Shown here: one piece after another, positions 10,125 to 18,606 of the stretch | Layout of the letters: each line of letters opens with the position of its first letter | Position numbering within the stretch: the stretch's first letter is position 1 | NCBI GenBank assembly: GCA_963851025.1 | Contig: CAWKOA010000016.1 | Location: 286,107 to 350,106 of the forward strand | Direction: 5' to 3' | Length of the DNA: 64,000 bases | DNA from: RYN-230 sp963851025 | Lineage (GTDB): Bacteria > Actinomycetota > Actinomycetes > Streptosporangiales > Streptosporangiaceae | Notes under the pieces: model-generated | What the model was told of the DNA's origin: nothing | The model's input: the letters and a program-made list of their open reading frames with translations, nothing else | Database searches by the model: none | Translations under genes and position numbers: made by a program

Positions 10125-10184
10125 CGTGCTCACCTGACCCGTGCTCACTTGACCTGTGCTCACTTGACCCGTGCTCACTTGACC
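10125..10184. repeat. Tandem 15-bp repeat, four units, at gene junction
   Basis: Four copies of CGTGCTCACTTGACC with one or two changes. The stop codon of the upstream LolA-like gene (10175-10177) lies in the last copy. On the minus strand every unit carries GTGAGCAC, so it supplies repeated GTG codons just upstream of the ABC ATPase gene. Confidence 0.92.
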
Positions 10185-11344
10185 TGGGCCGCGGCGCTCT
10201 CGAGGACGGCCGGGGTGACCGCACCGACGAGCACGTGACCGCTGTTCGTGATCAGCACCGACACCAGGCTGGTGTGCAGCAGCTTGCCGCTGCCCCACGC
10301 GCCGTGCACCGGGGTGGCCGACCTGAGCAGCGCGGCCGCGACCGCTCCGCTCTCACCGGAGCCGCTGCTCACCGACTGGCTCCCGACGCCGACCGCGCTC
10401 GACGAGCTGCCTGCACCCATCACGCTGGCCAGATCGGACGCGGGCAGCACCGCCACCGACGTCCAGTCCTTGCCGATCACCTGGGGCTCACCGGTGGCCT
10501 TCGTGCCCTTGGCCGGCATCTTCCCGGACGAGCTGGACGGGCTGACCACCTTGACCTTGGCGCCCGGCGGGGTGGTGAAGCTGAAGTTGCCGGCCGCCGG
10601 CCTGACGAACGAGATCGACGTGTAGCCGACCTGGAACGCCGGGGTGGCCGCGCCCCGGGCGAACACCTGGACCCGCAGCGGGACGTTCTTGCTCGCGTCG
10701 ATGGCGATGCTGACCCGGCCGATCAGCGAGCCGCTGGACTTCGGCGAGAGCACGAGCTGGTAGGCGGGCTGGCCGGCCACGGTCACGGTGCGCTCGACGC
10801 TGACCCGGGTGCTCGGCCCGACCGCCTTGAGCGCCTGGCTGGCCGCCTGCTGCGGGGTGAGCGGCAGCTGTGACGGCATGGCCCCCGCGGGCATGGCGTG
10901 CTCATGGGCCTTGGCCGGCAGCTGCATCCGTGTCACCGTGTTCGAGCTGCTCGACCAGACCGACACCTGGCGGCCGTTACGGATCAGGTCGGTTTCGCTC
11001 AGCGTCACCGGCACCGCGAGCCGGATATGCGAGGGATCCGCGTACCAGACCTTGATCGTGTGCGACCCGGCCAGTAGCGCGGTAATGGAGTTCGGGTTGC
11101 TCGTCCCGGGCAGCTGCGGGATGCCGAGCGACGCGGTCTCCACCACGGTCCCGGTCAGCGCGGGCAGCGGGACGGTCTGGCCGGCCACCGAGGCCAGCAG
11201 CTGCGCGGGAGTGCGCAGCGGCAGCTCAGGTGAGGCCTGGGCGCTGCCGATCATGGAACCGGCAGTCACCGCCCCCGCGAGCACTACGGCACCTGCGGGA
11301 ATCATCCACCTCGCGCGACGGGAAAACGTCGGCAGCGTGTTCAT
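10175..11344 (-). CDS. Exported LolA/RseB-like protein
   Basis: 389 residues. N-terminal signal/anchor (ARWMIPAGAVVLAGAVTAGSM), then an extracytoplasmic domain with the pattern of LolA/MucB-like beta structures: TPAQLLASVAG, LTGTVVETASLG, IKVWYADPSHIRLAVP, GRQVSVWSSSSNTVTRMQLP, ISFVRPAAGNFSFTTPPGAKV. A C-terminal segment of about 110 residues (KDWTSVAVLPASDLA ... LLHTSLVSVLITNSGHVLVGAV) extends beyond the core. It precedes the ABC ATPase and permease, so it may serve that exporter. Start ATG 11344. A lipid- or precursor-binding role is inferred from fold only. Confidence 0.72.
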   Translation of the reverse strand: MNTLPTFSRRARWMIPAGAVVLAGAVTAGSMIGSAQASPELPLRTPAQLLASVAGQTVPLPALTGTVVETASLGIPQLPGTSNPNSITALLAGSHTIKVWYADPSHIRLAVPVTLSETDLIRNGRQVSVWSSSSNTVTRMQLPAKAHEHAMPAGAMPSQLPLTPQQAASQALKAVGPSTRVSVERTVTVAGQPAYQLVLSPKSSGSLIGRVSIAIDASKNVPLRVQVFARGAATPAFQVGYTSISFVRPAAGNFSFTTPPGAKVKVVSPSSSSGKMPAKGTKATGEPQVIGKDWTSVAVLPASDLASVMGAGSSSSAVGVGSQSVSSGSGESGAVAAALLRSATPVHGAWGSGKLLHTSLVSVLITNSGHVLVGAVTPAVLESAAAQVK

Positions 11345-11573
11345 CGCACAACCTCACTCGTCCCCGTGCGCATAGGCCGCACGGGCTCGTCCTATGGGCC
11401 GTCACCGGCCCCGCGTGAGCCGCCGCCACCCTGATCCGGGGAGCGCGGTCCCGTTATGTCCCCTGCATTCATCATCTTGCCGCACGCCGCCTGAGCGAAC
11501 CCTGTGAGAGCCGAGCCGGCACCGGCGTGCGCGCACCGCGGGCTGCGGCGCGAGGGCAGGTACTCTCGGGCGG

Positions 11574-12251
11574 GTGCGGGTGCTCGTCGTGGAGGACGAA
11601 CGAAGGCTGGCCGCGGCCGTCAAGCGCGGCCTGTCCGCCGAGGGCTTCGCGGTCGACCTGGCCCACAACGGGGAGGACGGCCTGCACGCCGCGCGCGAGG
11701 GCGGGTACGACGCCGTCGTGCTGGACCTGATGCTGCCCAAGATCTCCGGGTACCGCATCTGCCAGCAGCTGCGCGCGGAGGAGAACTGGGTGCCCATCCT
11801 CATCCTGTCGGCCAAGGATGGCGAGTACGACCAGGCCGACGGGCTGGATCTGGGCGCCGACGACTACCTGACCAAGCCGTTCTCCTACGTGGTGCTGGCG
11901 GCCCGGCTGCGGGCCCTGCTCAGGCGGGGCGCGATCCCCCGGCCCGCGCAGCTGCGCGCCGGTGACCTGGTCCTGGACCCGGCCAGCCGGCGGGTCCGCC
12001 GCGGGGAGGCGGACATCGACCTGACCGCCCGGGAGTTCGCGCTGCTGGAGTACCTGATGCGGCGGGCCGGCCAGGTCGTGGCCAAGACCGAGCTGCTGGA
12101 GCACGTCTGGGACAGCTACGACTCCCTCGACCTCAACGTGGTCGAGGTGTACGCCGGGTACGTGCGGCGCAAGATCGACGCCCCCTTCGGCCGTGCCGCC
12201 CTGCAGACCGTGCGCGGCGCCGGCTACCGCCTATCCGCCGACGGCGGTTAA
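11574..12251 (+). CDS. OmpR-family response regulator
   Basis: 225 residues from GTG 11574. Receiver domain with acidic pair VVEDE, phosphoacceptor Asp in VVLDLMLP, and conserved Thr/Ser and Lys (LILSAKD, YLTKPFS). Winged-helix output domain (LTAREFALLEYLMRRAGQVV, VVEVYAGYVRRKID, TVRGAGYRLSADG). Such proteins bind promoter DNA when phosphorylated. It is transcribed away from the LolA-like gene. No kinase adjoins it; the best candidate is the kinase at 13929-15383, two genes away. Confidence 0.92.
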   Translation: MRVLVVEDERRLAAAVKRGLSAEGFAVDLAHNGEDGLHAAREGGYDAVVLDLMLPKISGYRICQQLRAEENWVPILILSAKDGEYDQADGLDLGADDYLTKPFSYVVLAARLRALLRRGAIPRPAQLRAGDLVLDPASRRVRRGEADIDLTAREFALLEYLMRRAGQVVAKTELLEHVWDSYDSLDLNVVEVYAGYVRRKIDAPFGRAALQTVRGAGYRLSADGG

Positions 12252-12313
12252 GGAGTAACCCGCCCGCCCCCTCACTAGCGGGCCGGTCCCCCACCCCTGT
12301 GGATAACCATCAG

Positions 12314-12355
12314 CAGTTAAGTTCCGACCCCCCCTGGGGGGTCTAAATCGAACTG
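12314..12355. terminator. Large dyad between convergent genes
   Basis: Core GACCCCCC / GGGGGGTC with flanking arms that extend the symmetry to about 21 positions per side (16 of 21 match: GCAGTT at the left, AACTGC at the right). It lies between the response-regulator gene and the convergent DinB-like gene and can act in both directions. Confidence 0.65.
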
Positions 12356-12370
12356 CCGATTGATTGCAGG

Positions 12371-13136
12371 TCAGAACACCTTGAGGCGGGCGGCCTGACC
12401 GAGGTGGCCCTCGTCGCCGCGGAGCTGGACGGCTAGGTCATCCCAGTCGCCGCGCTGGGTGATCCAGCGGACCAGGGCGGGGGCCCCCGAGCTGATCTCG
12501 GCGGCCGGCTCACCCGGGCCGACCTGGATGGTCCGGGCCGCCGGGCCGGTCACGGTGATCCGGAGCCCCCCGGCCAGCGCCTCCAGGGCGGCCAGGACCC
12601 CGGGGTTCTGCTGCGGGAGCGCCGCCTCGATCCAGTCCAGCGCGGGAATCAGCCGCAGCTCATCCGAGGCAGGCGGCGGCCCGGCCAGCGGTCCCCGCGG
12701 CGGGAAGAGGTCCGCGCGGATGTGCGTGTAGTGGTCGAAGGCGTACGCGGCCGGTATCAGCGCCGCGGGATAGGTGCCGAGATCTCCCAGCGGCACCTCG
12801 GAGTGCCTGACCGGCCAGGCCGGCCAGGCCCTCCAGGGCCTCGAACGCGGGCAGGCTGACCCACTCGTAGTCGGCCAGCACCTTCGCCGCCGGCCAGGGT
12901 CGCCGCGCCTCCACGTACACCTCCTGGGCCCGCTCGGTCGGCAGGCCGGTGGTGTCGGGCAGCGAGGCGGGGTCGATCACCAGCCGCAGCAGCGCGCCCA
13001 TGTGCGCCACGACGTCCTTGACCGACCAGCCGGGGCAGCCGCTGGCGGCCGCCCAGTCCGCGTCGGTGAGCCCGGCCCCGATGCCGAGGATGGCCTCACG
13101 GTCCGCGCGCAGCGCGGAGATCGCATCACCAGTCAT
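12371..13136 (-). CDS. DinB-like / mycothiol-dependent maleylpyruvate isomerase-family protein (one frameshift)
   Basis: About 255 residues. The N-terminus has the family signature of actinobacterial DinB-like metal-binding four-helix proteins: DADWAAASGCPGWSVKDVVAHMG, with the usual Trp, Cys-Pro-Gly-Trp and His. Later parts include TYPAALIPAAYAFDHYTHIRADL with the His pair expected to complete the metal site, and a C-terminal SCP2-like segment. The frame changes at about 12805-12830, next to a 9-bp duplication (GGCCAGGCC repeated), consistent with one surplus base. Expected to be a thiol (mycothiol) transferase or isomerase; substrate unknown. Divergent from a TetR gene across a shared operator. 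Confidence 0.75.
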
Positions 13137-13173
13137 CCCATGCTCCTGATACCTTGGATAAGATCGTTATTTA

Positions 13174-13190
13174 ACATAGTGATGCTATGT
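13174..13190. promoter_or_regulatory. Probable TetR operator between divergent genes
   Basis: Perfect inverted repeat ACATAG-TGATG-CTATGT in an AT-rich stretch between the DinB-like gene (ATG 13136, minus) and the TetR gene (plus). Size and position suit a TetR dimer controlling both directions. Confidence 0.65.
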
Positions 13191-13200
13191 GAAGGCGCGT

Positions 13201-13914
13201 ATGGGCACAAGGGGAGACCGGACGGGCTATACAGAGGACGTGGCTGAGCTGCGTTCACCCGGCACGGATTCGCCGGGCCCCCGGGCCCCGGCGCGTCCCG
13301 GGCCGGGCGCGCCCGCGGGGTCGCTGCGGGCCGAGCAGGTGGCCCAGACCCGGGCGGCGCTGGTCGCCGCGGGACGGCGGCTGTTCGGCGAGCAGGGCTT
13401 CGCCGCGACGTCCGTGGACGACCTGGCCCGGACGGCCCGGGTGACCACCGGAGCGCTCTACCATCACTTCCCCACCAAGACCGCCCTGTTCGAGACGGTC
13501 TTCGAGGCGGTGCACGCGGAGCTGATGACGGCGTCGGCGGACGCGGCCGGCGGGGCCGCCGACGAGGTCGACGCCCTGGCCCGGGGATTCGGCGCCTTCC
13601 TCGACGCGGTGCTGGAGCCCGATGTCCAGCGCATCATCGTCACCGATGCGCCCGCGGTGCTGGGCCTGGCCCGGTTCACCGAGCTCGACGAGCGGTACGC
13701 GGTGTCGGCCATCGTCGCGGCGCTGCGGGCGGCGGACGCCGCAGGGCGGCTGCATACCGGCGACCCGGAGACGATCGCCCGGCTCCTGCTGGGGGCGCTG
13801 GTGCGCGGGAGCATGCTGATCGCCGGCTCGGCCGATCCGGCGGCGACCCGGGAGAGCGTGGGCCGGGCGGTGCGGGCCCTGCTGGCGGGCTTCGCGCGCG
13901 GGCCGGGCGAGTAG
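13201..13914 (+). CDS. TetR-family transcriptional regulator
   Basis: About 237 residues. After a Pro/Gly-rich leader of about 45 residues comes the TetR DNA-binding helix set: RLFGEQGFAATSVDDLARTARVTTGALYHHFPTKTALFETVFE. The C-terminal ligand domain (DVQRIIVTDAPAVLGLARFTELDERYAVSAIV) resembles the group with a TetR_C domain reported near aromatic or thiol metabolism genes. The start is uncertain: GTG 13189 would overlap the operator, ATG 13201 is the next, and GTG 13240 follows AGAGGA. It probably represses the divergent DinB-like gene and itself. The kinase gene follows 14 bases downstream and may be cotranscribed. Confidence 0.85.
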   Translation: MGTRGDRTGYTEDVAELRSPGTDSPGPRAPARPGPGAPAGSLRAEQVAQTRAALVAAGRRLFGEQGFAATSVDDLARTARVTTGALYHHFPTKTALFETVFEAVHAELMTASADAAGGAADEVDALARGFGAFLDAVLEPDVQRIIVTDAPAVLGLARFTELDERYAVSAIVAALRAADAAGRLHTGDPETIARLLLGALVRGSMLIAGSADPAATRESVGRAVRALLAGFARGPGE

Positions 13915-13928
13915 CCACGGGAGCCGGC

Positions 13929-15383
13929 GTGCCTCGCGAGGCGGGATCCCGGGCGGGCGGGCCGGCCCGCTGGTGGCGGCGGCGCAGCCTGCGCGCCCGG
14001 GTCACGCTGGCCTCGACGGCCGGGCTGGCCCTGGCCCTGGCCGCGGCGGCGGTCCTGCTCAGCAGCGCGCTGCGGGTCTCACTGATCCGCAGCCTGGACA
14101 ACTCGGCCCGGCAGGGCGCCCGGGAGGTCGCCGCGCTGGCCGACGCGCACCGGCTGCCCGACCCGGTCCCGGTCGTGCCGGGCACCATCACCGTGCAAGT
14201 TCTCAGCTCTAACGGCCAGATCGTGAACGTGTCGCCGGACGCGGACCGCCTGGTCCCGCTGCTGCCGCCGGCGGTGGCGGCGGCGAACGCCCGGGACGGC
14301 CGGGCGGTCTTCCTCAACGGGCGTCCCTACGGGCTGCCCGACACGGTCCGGGTGGCTACCGCGGCCACCCGGGACGGCGGGACCGTGATCGCGGCGGTCG
14401 CCTACAACCAGGTGGGCGAGAGCCTGGCCACGCTGACCCGGGCCCTGCTCATCGGCACTCCCCTGCTGCTGGTCCTGCTGGCCGCGGCGAGCTGGCTGAT
14501 CGCGGGCTCCACCCTGCGGCCGATCACGGAACTGCGCCGGGGCGCGCAGGACGTGACCAGGACCGGCCGGCCGCGGGCCCTCCCGGTGCCGGAGGCCCGC
14601 GACGAGGTGCGGAACCTGGCGCTGACCCTGAACGACATGCTCGACAGGCTGGGCGCGGCCCAGGAACGGCAGCGCGGGCTGATCTCCGACACCGCGCACG
14701 AGCTGCGCAGCCCGATCGCCAGCATCCGGGCCCAGCTGGAGGTGGCGCTGGATCACCCGGACAGCCAGGACTGGCGGCAGACCGCGGGCGACGTGCTGGC
14801 GGACACGCTCCGGCTGGCCCGGCTGGCCGAGGACCTGCTGGCGCTGGCCCGCCTCGACGAGCGGGATCCCCGGCGGCCGGCGCAGCGCCAGGTAGACCTG
14901 GCCAGCCTGGTGCGGGAGGAGGTCAGCCGGTACGCCGACGCCCGGATCCCGGTCCGGCTGGCCGGGACCGGGCCCGCCGAGGTGACCGGCGACCCCGACG
15001 GGCTGCGCCGGATGCTCAGCAACCTGATCGACAACGCCACGCGTTACGCGCGATCCCAGGTGGCGGTCTCGGTGGGCATGACCGGCAAGAACGCGCGGAT
15101 CTCGGTCACCGACGACGGGCCGGGCATCCCGGCCGGGGACCGGGAGCGGGCCTTTGGCCGGTTCAGCCGGCTGGAGGCGGACCGCAGCCGCGACAGCGAC
15201 GACGAGGGAGGCTCGGGGCTCGGCCTGGCCATCGTGCGGGCCACCGCCCAGGCGCACGGCGGGTCAGCCTGGCTGGAGGACGCCGGCCCGGGGCTGCGGG
15301 CCGTGGTGCTGCTGCCCGCGGCGGCCGTCGCGCGCCCGGCCAGCTCCGCTCCTACCAAGCCCCCCAGGGCAGCAGCGCCGTAA
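13929..15383 (+). CDS. Two-component sensor histidine kinase
   Basis: 484 residues from GTG 13929 (GGAG upstream). Two membrane segments (about 35-55 and 175-196) enclose a 120-residue extracytoplasmic sensor; then a HAMP linker (TLRPITELRRGAQDV), the H-box SDTAHELRSPIASIRAQLEV, N-box NLIDNATRYAR, and G-boxes DDGPGIPAGDRER and GGSGLGLAIVRA. It is a complete kinase of the type that pairs with OmpR-family regulators; the regulator at 11574-12251 is the likely partner, although the DinB-like and TetR genes lie between them. The last 32 bases overlap ctaB on the other strand. Confidence 0.88.
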   Translation: MPREAGSRAGGPARWWRRRSLRARVTLASTAGLALALAAAAVLLSSALRVSLIRSLDNSARQGAREVAALADAHRLPDPVPVVPGTITVQVLSSNGQIVNVSPDADRLVPLLPPAVAAANARDGRAVFLNGRPYGLPDTVRVATAATRDGGTVIAAVAYNQVGESLATLTRALLIGTPLLLVLLAAASWLIAGSTLRPITELRRGAQDVTRTGRPRALPVPEARDEVRNLALTLNDMLDRLGAAQERQRGLISDTAHELRSPIASIRAQLEVALDHPDSQDWRQTAGDVLADTLRLARLAEDLLALARLDERDPRRPAQRQVDLASLVREEVSRYADARIPVRLAGTGPAEVTGDPDGLRRMLSNLIDNATRYARSQVAVSVGMTGKNARISVTDDGPGIPAGDRERAFGRFSRLEADRSRDSDDEGGSGLGLAIVRATAQAHGGSAWLEDAGPGLRAVVLLPAAAVARPASSAPTKPPRAAAP

Positions 15384-16523
15384 CCGCGATGACGGCGAAC
15401 AGCAGCGTCAGGTAGGCGATCGACAGGTGGAACAGGCGCATCGGCGCGGGGTTGGCGCTGGGCTGGGCCAGGCCCGCGCACGCGCCCTCGGTCACCCCGC
15501 TGGCCGCGGGCTTCGCGGCCGGGGTGTTGACCTGGACGGTCTGCACCGGCCCGGTCTCCGCCAGCACGGTGTCCGCCAGCACGGGCGTGGCGACCGCGAC
15601 ATTCCCCGCGCCCGCCGGGCCGGGGGCGGGCCGCTCCGGCGCGGGCCGCGAGATCCCGGCGAATCCCGGGCGCGGGGTCGAAGGTCATCGCGGCCACCCG
15701 GTGGTGCAGCCGGTGTGCCTCGGCCAGGAACCAGCCGCCGAGCAGCCAGCGCCGCGGCCGTGTACAGCCATCCGGCGTAGGGCGCGAGGGCCAGGGTGGC
15801 CGCCACCATCACGTACGAGTAGAACAGGATCTTCCGGGCGACCACGGCGGGTGAGGCGACCACCGGCAGCATGGGCACCCGGGCCGCGGCGTAGTCGTCG
15901 CGGAACTTCATGGCCAGCGCCCAGAAGTGCGGCGGCGTCCAGAAGAAGATGACGGCGAACAGGACGACGGCGGGCAGGCTGACCCGGCCGGTCACGGCGG
16001 ACCAGCCGATCAGCACCGGGAAGCAGCCGGCCGCGCCCCCGATGACGATGTTGGACGGGGTCCGGCGCTTCAGGCCGAGCGTGTAGACGAACACGTAGAA
16101 CAGGATCGCGGTGTCGGCCAGCGCCGCGGACAGCCAGTTGACCAGCGTGCCGAGCAGGACGGTGGAAACGGCCCCGAGCAGGATGCCGAACACCAGCGCC
16201 TCGGCCGGCTTGATCACGGCGGCCTCGCGGCCCTTGCCGTTCAGCGGCCGCCGCGAGGTGCGCCGCATGATCGCGTCGATGTCACGGTCGATGTAGCAGT
16301 TGATCGTGTTCGCGCTGCCCGCCGCGCAGGCCCCGGCGACCAGCGTGACCAGCAGCACCCGGATCGAGGGCAGGCCGCGCTGCGCGAGCAGCATGGTCGG
16401 GATCGTGGTGACCAGCAGCAGCTCGATGATCCGGGGCTTGGTCAGGGCGAAGAGCGACCGGGCGACCACCCGGGCGGAGCGCCGCCCCGCGATGGCGGGT
16501 AGCGCGTCGGTCGCTGGGGTCAC
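15352..16523 (-). CDS. ctaB: Protoheme IX farnesyltransferase, heme O synthase (two frameshifts)
   Basis: UbiA-family membrane prenyltransferase that farnesylates heme B to heme O for the oxidase encoded upstream. Seen: first Asp-rich motif NTINCYIDRDIDAIMRRTSRRPL, TPSNIVIGGAAGCFPVLIGW, and FFWTPPHFWALAMKFRDDYAAA. The C-terminal part is split across three frames (changes near 15740 and 15640), each reading as one surplus base; the last segment AGLAQPSANPAPMRLFHLSIAYLTLLF is the typical CtaB end with the final membrane helix. Start GTG 16523 overlaps the stop of the previous gene (GTGA). Confidence 0.88.
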
Positions 16524-16946
16524 TCCTGGTCCTCCGAGCCTTCGGTCGCAGTGTCCTGGGCCTGATCAGACCCGCCGGTTACCTTATCCTCCGCCGTCTT
16601 GGCCTCCGCAGCCGCCTCCTGCGCGGCCTGCTGGACGGCTTCCTCGGTGCGCACGCCGACCGAGGGCGGGGTCCCCCGCTCGGCCAGCGGCTCCGGGCCG
16701 CCCGCCGGCGGTCGCGGTGGGCAGCCCGGTCGCGGCGGCCAGCGACGCCGCGTGGCCGGGGTCGGCCGGCGCGACAGGCCGGGCCCCGGCGATGGGCCGG
16801 CGCCCCGGCACCGTGTGCGGGCGGGTGAAGACGAAGTACAGAGCCGCCATCACGACAATGAAGAATCCCAGCGGCAGGACCAGGGTCATCACCTGCGCAC
16901 CTAGCGGGTAATAGGTCACCTGTATCGCAGAGATCACGCTGTGCAC
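16520..16946 (-). CDS. Small membrane protein of the oxidase operon (one frameshift)
   Basis: About 142 residues. Starts at GTG 16946 with AGGAGG five bases upstream. One membrane helix (VMTLVLPLGFFIVVMAALYFVFT) follows a short N-terminus; the cytoplasmic rest is charged and Ala/Glu/Gln-rich (TEEAVQQAAQEAAAEAK) and may be helical. The frame changes at about 16700 with one surplus base. It ends GSEDQE with the stop overlapping the ctaB start. It sits between ctaG and ctaB, so an accessory or assembly role in cytochrome oxidase is inferred. No named family recognised. Confidence 0.7.
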
Positions 16947-16974
16947 TTTAGCCTCCTGCTGGGCGCCAAACTGA

Positions 16975-17873
16975 TCATCTCCATCCGGTCCGGGTGGGCC
17001 AGGTGGACTTGGAAGGCCGGAGAATCCGGTCCAGGCCGTGCGTGAGGGCCTCGGACTCCTCATCGTTCAGCCATCTGATGAGGAGCGCGATTCCCGCGAT
17101 CATGTACGGCACCAGGACCAGAACCCACAATTCGGAGCCGCCGGCCTGCTGGTCGAAGACCAGGCTGAGCAGATGGTGGCTCCCTACCCCGAGGTACGTG
17201 GGGTAAAGGACATTGGCGCCGAAACTGAGCACCATGCCCAGGATGGTGCCGCACAGCACGACACCGGCCAGCAGCATCACCCGGTACAGCGGCCCGAACT
17301 GCGGGCTGAACGGCCGGGAGCCGATGAGCTGCAGCCAGAACAGCACGCCCGCGCCCATGGTGGTGACCGCCTGGGCGGCCAGCACCACCGGGTGGTGCAC
17401 CCCCGCGTCGTACAGCGCGGGAACGTACCAGCCGCACCACACCAGGACGAACAGGGCGGTCACCGCGACCGGCCAGCTGCGCAGCCGGGGTGGCACCGGC
17501 GCAGCCTCCCCCGTGCCGGGCGCCGCGGCCCGGGGCCGTGCCGTGCGCCCGAGGCCGCGCCACAGCACCAGCCACGGGGCGCCCAGCACGATCAGCGGCG
17601 GGGCATACACGCCGAGCACGATGTCCTGGAGGACCCGGATCCAGATGAACCTCCCGGACAGTAGCCCACCGGCGAGAGCAGGGCCAGGACCACGAGGAGC
17701 AGCCCGGAGTAGAACGCGATGGCCTCGCGGGCCAGCCCGCCGGGCAGCGCGGCGCCGCCCCGGCGCGCGTCGGCGCGCAGGCCGAGCAGCCCGGCCACGT
17801 GCACGACCACGACGGCCAGGCCCACGGCGAGGACCGCCGCGTTGGCCGACCAGTGCGAGACAACCAGGTTCAT
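16975..17873 (-). CDS. ctaG: Cytochrome c oxidase assembly factor CtaG-like (one frameshift)
   Basis: Polytopic membrane protein of about 300 residues. The first 75 (MNLVVSHWSANAAVLAVGL, REAIAFYSGLLLVVLALLSPVG) and the rest (DIVLGVYAPPLIVLGAPWLVLWRG, VWCGWYVPALYDAGVHHP, HHLLSLVFDQQAGGSELWVLVLVPYMIAGIALL in parts) together match the caa3-oxidase assembly factor family, thought to help copper insertion. The frame changes once near 17650; it reads as a lost base. Start ATG 17873. Expressed with ctaCDE from the same minus-strand operon. Confidence 0.82.
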
Positions 17874-17938
17874 GACGGTGGTTGGCCGCGGCGGCTGACG
17901 CACGCGTGAGCCTTTCCGGGCGGGCCGGTCCTTTCCGC

Positions 17939-18604
17939 TCAGAGCACGTAGAACAGCAGGAAGAAGAACAGCGTGACGACGGCCATGAAGTTCCAGATCA
18001 GCGTGAACGCGCTGAGCGACGACTGGAACCGCTGTACCGCGAACGCCTCGGCGTAGGTGGGCGGCTGCTCGACGAAGGAGATGGAGGTGAGCGGGCGGAC
18101 CCGCATGACCAGGATCTCCAGCCAGATCATCGCCCCGAGCCAGCTGACCAGCAGGACCGGGTAGGTGTCCACGAACACGCTGGAGAACCCGGAGCTGCCC
18201 GGCTGGAACCCCAGGTTGAGCAGCTGGATGATCTGCACCACGACCGCGGCCACCCCGAGCAGCAGCGCGACCAGGGCGGCGGACTGCCACGCGCTCTTGG
18301 CCCCGGCCTTGATCCGCTGCAGCCCCACGTACTGGACGATGGCGCTGAGCAGGACCAGGGCCAGGATCGTCACGCCGTAGCCCATCGACGGGGCGTGGTA
18401 GCCCGAGCCCTTCCACCGGCCCGAGGAGTTGATCGACCTCAGGTAGAAGTAGGCGAACGCGAACGAGCCGTACAGGAAGGCCAGCGCGCCCACCGCGAAC
18501 CGCGAACCGGTCCACGCCGCGTTGAGCGCCGCCTCGTGGTAGAAACCGGCTTCCTCGGCCGCCCGGTCCAGCTCGTTCGGCGGCTGGGTCGTCTGCTCGG
18601 CCAT
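17939..18604 (-). CDS. ctaE: Cytochrome c oxidase subunit III
   Basis: 221 residues, intact. Five predicted membrane helices; conserved features include FYHEAALNAAWTGSRFAVGALAFLYGSFAFAYFYLRS (in parts), VQYVGLQRIKAG and a C-terminal VTLFFFLLFYVL. Subunit III stabilises the oxygen-reducing core. The gene follows ctaD with two bases between stop and start, in the normal actinobacterial order. Confidence 0.92.
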   Translation of the reverse strand: MAEQTTQPPNELDRAAEEAGFYHEAALNAAWTGSRFAVGALAFLYGSFAFAYFYLRSINSSGRWKGSGYHAPSMGYGVTILALVLLSAIVQYVGLQRIKAGAKSAWQSAALVALLLGVAAVVVQIIQLLNLGFQPGSSGFSSVFVDTYPVLLVSWLGAMIWLEILVMRVRPLTSISFVEQPPTYAEAFAVQRFQSSLSAFTLIWNFMAVVTLFFFLLFYVL

Positions 18605-18606
18605 GG

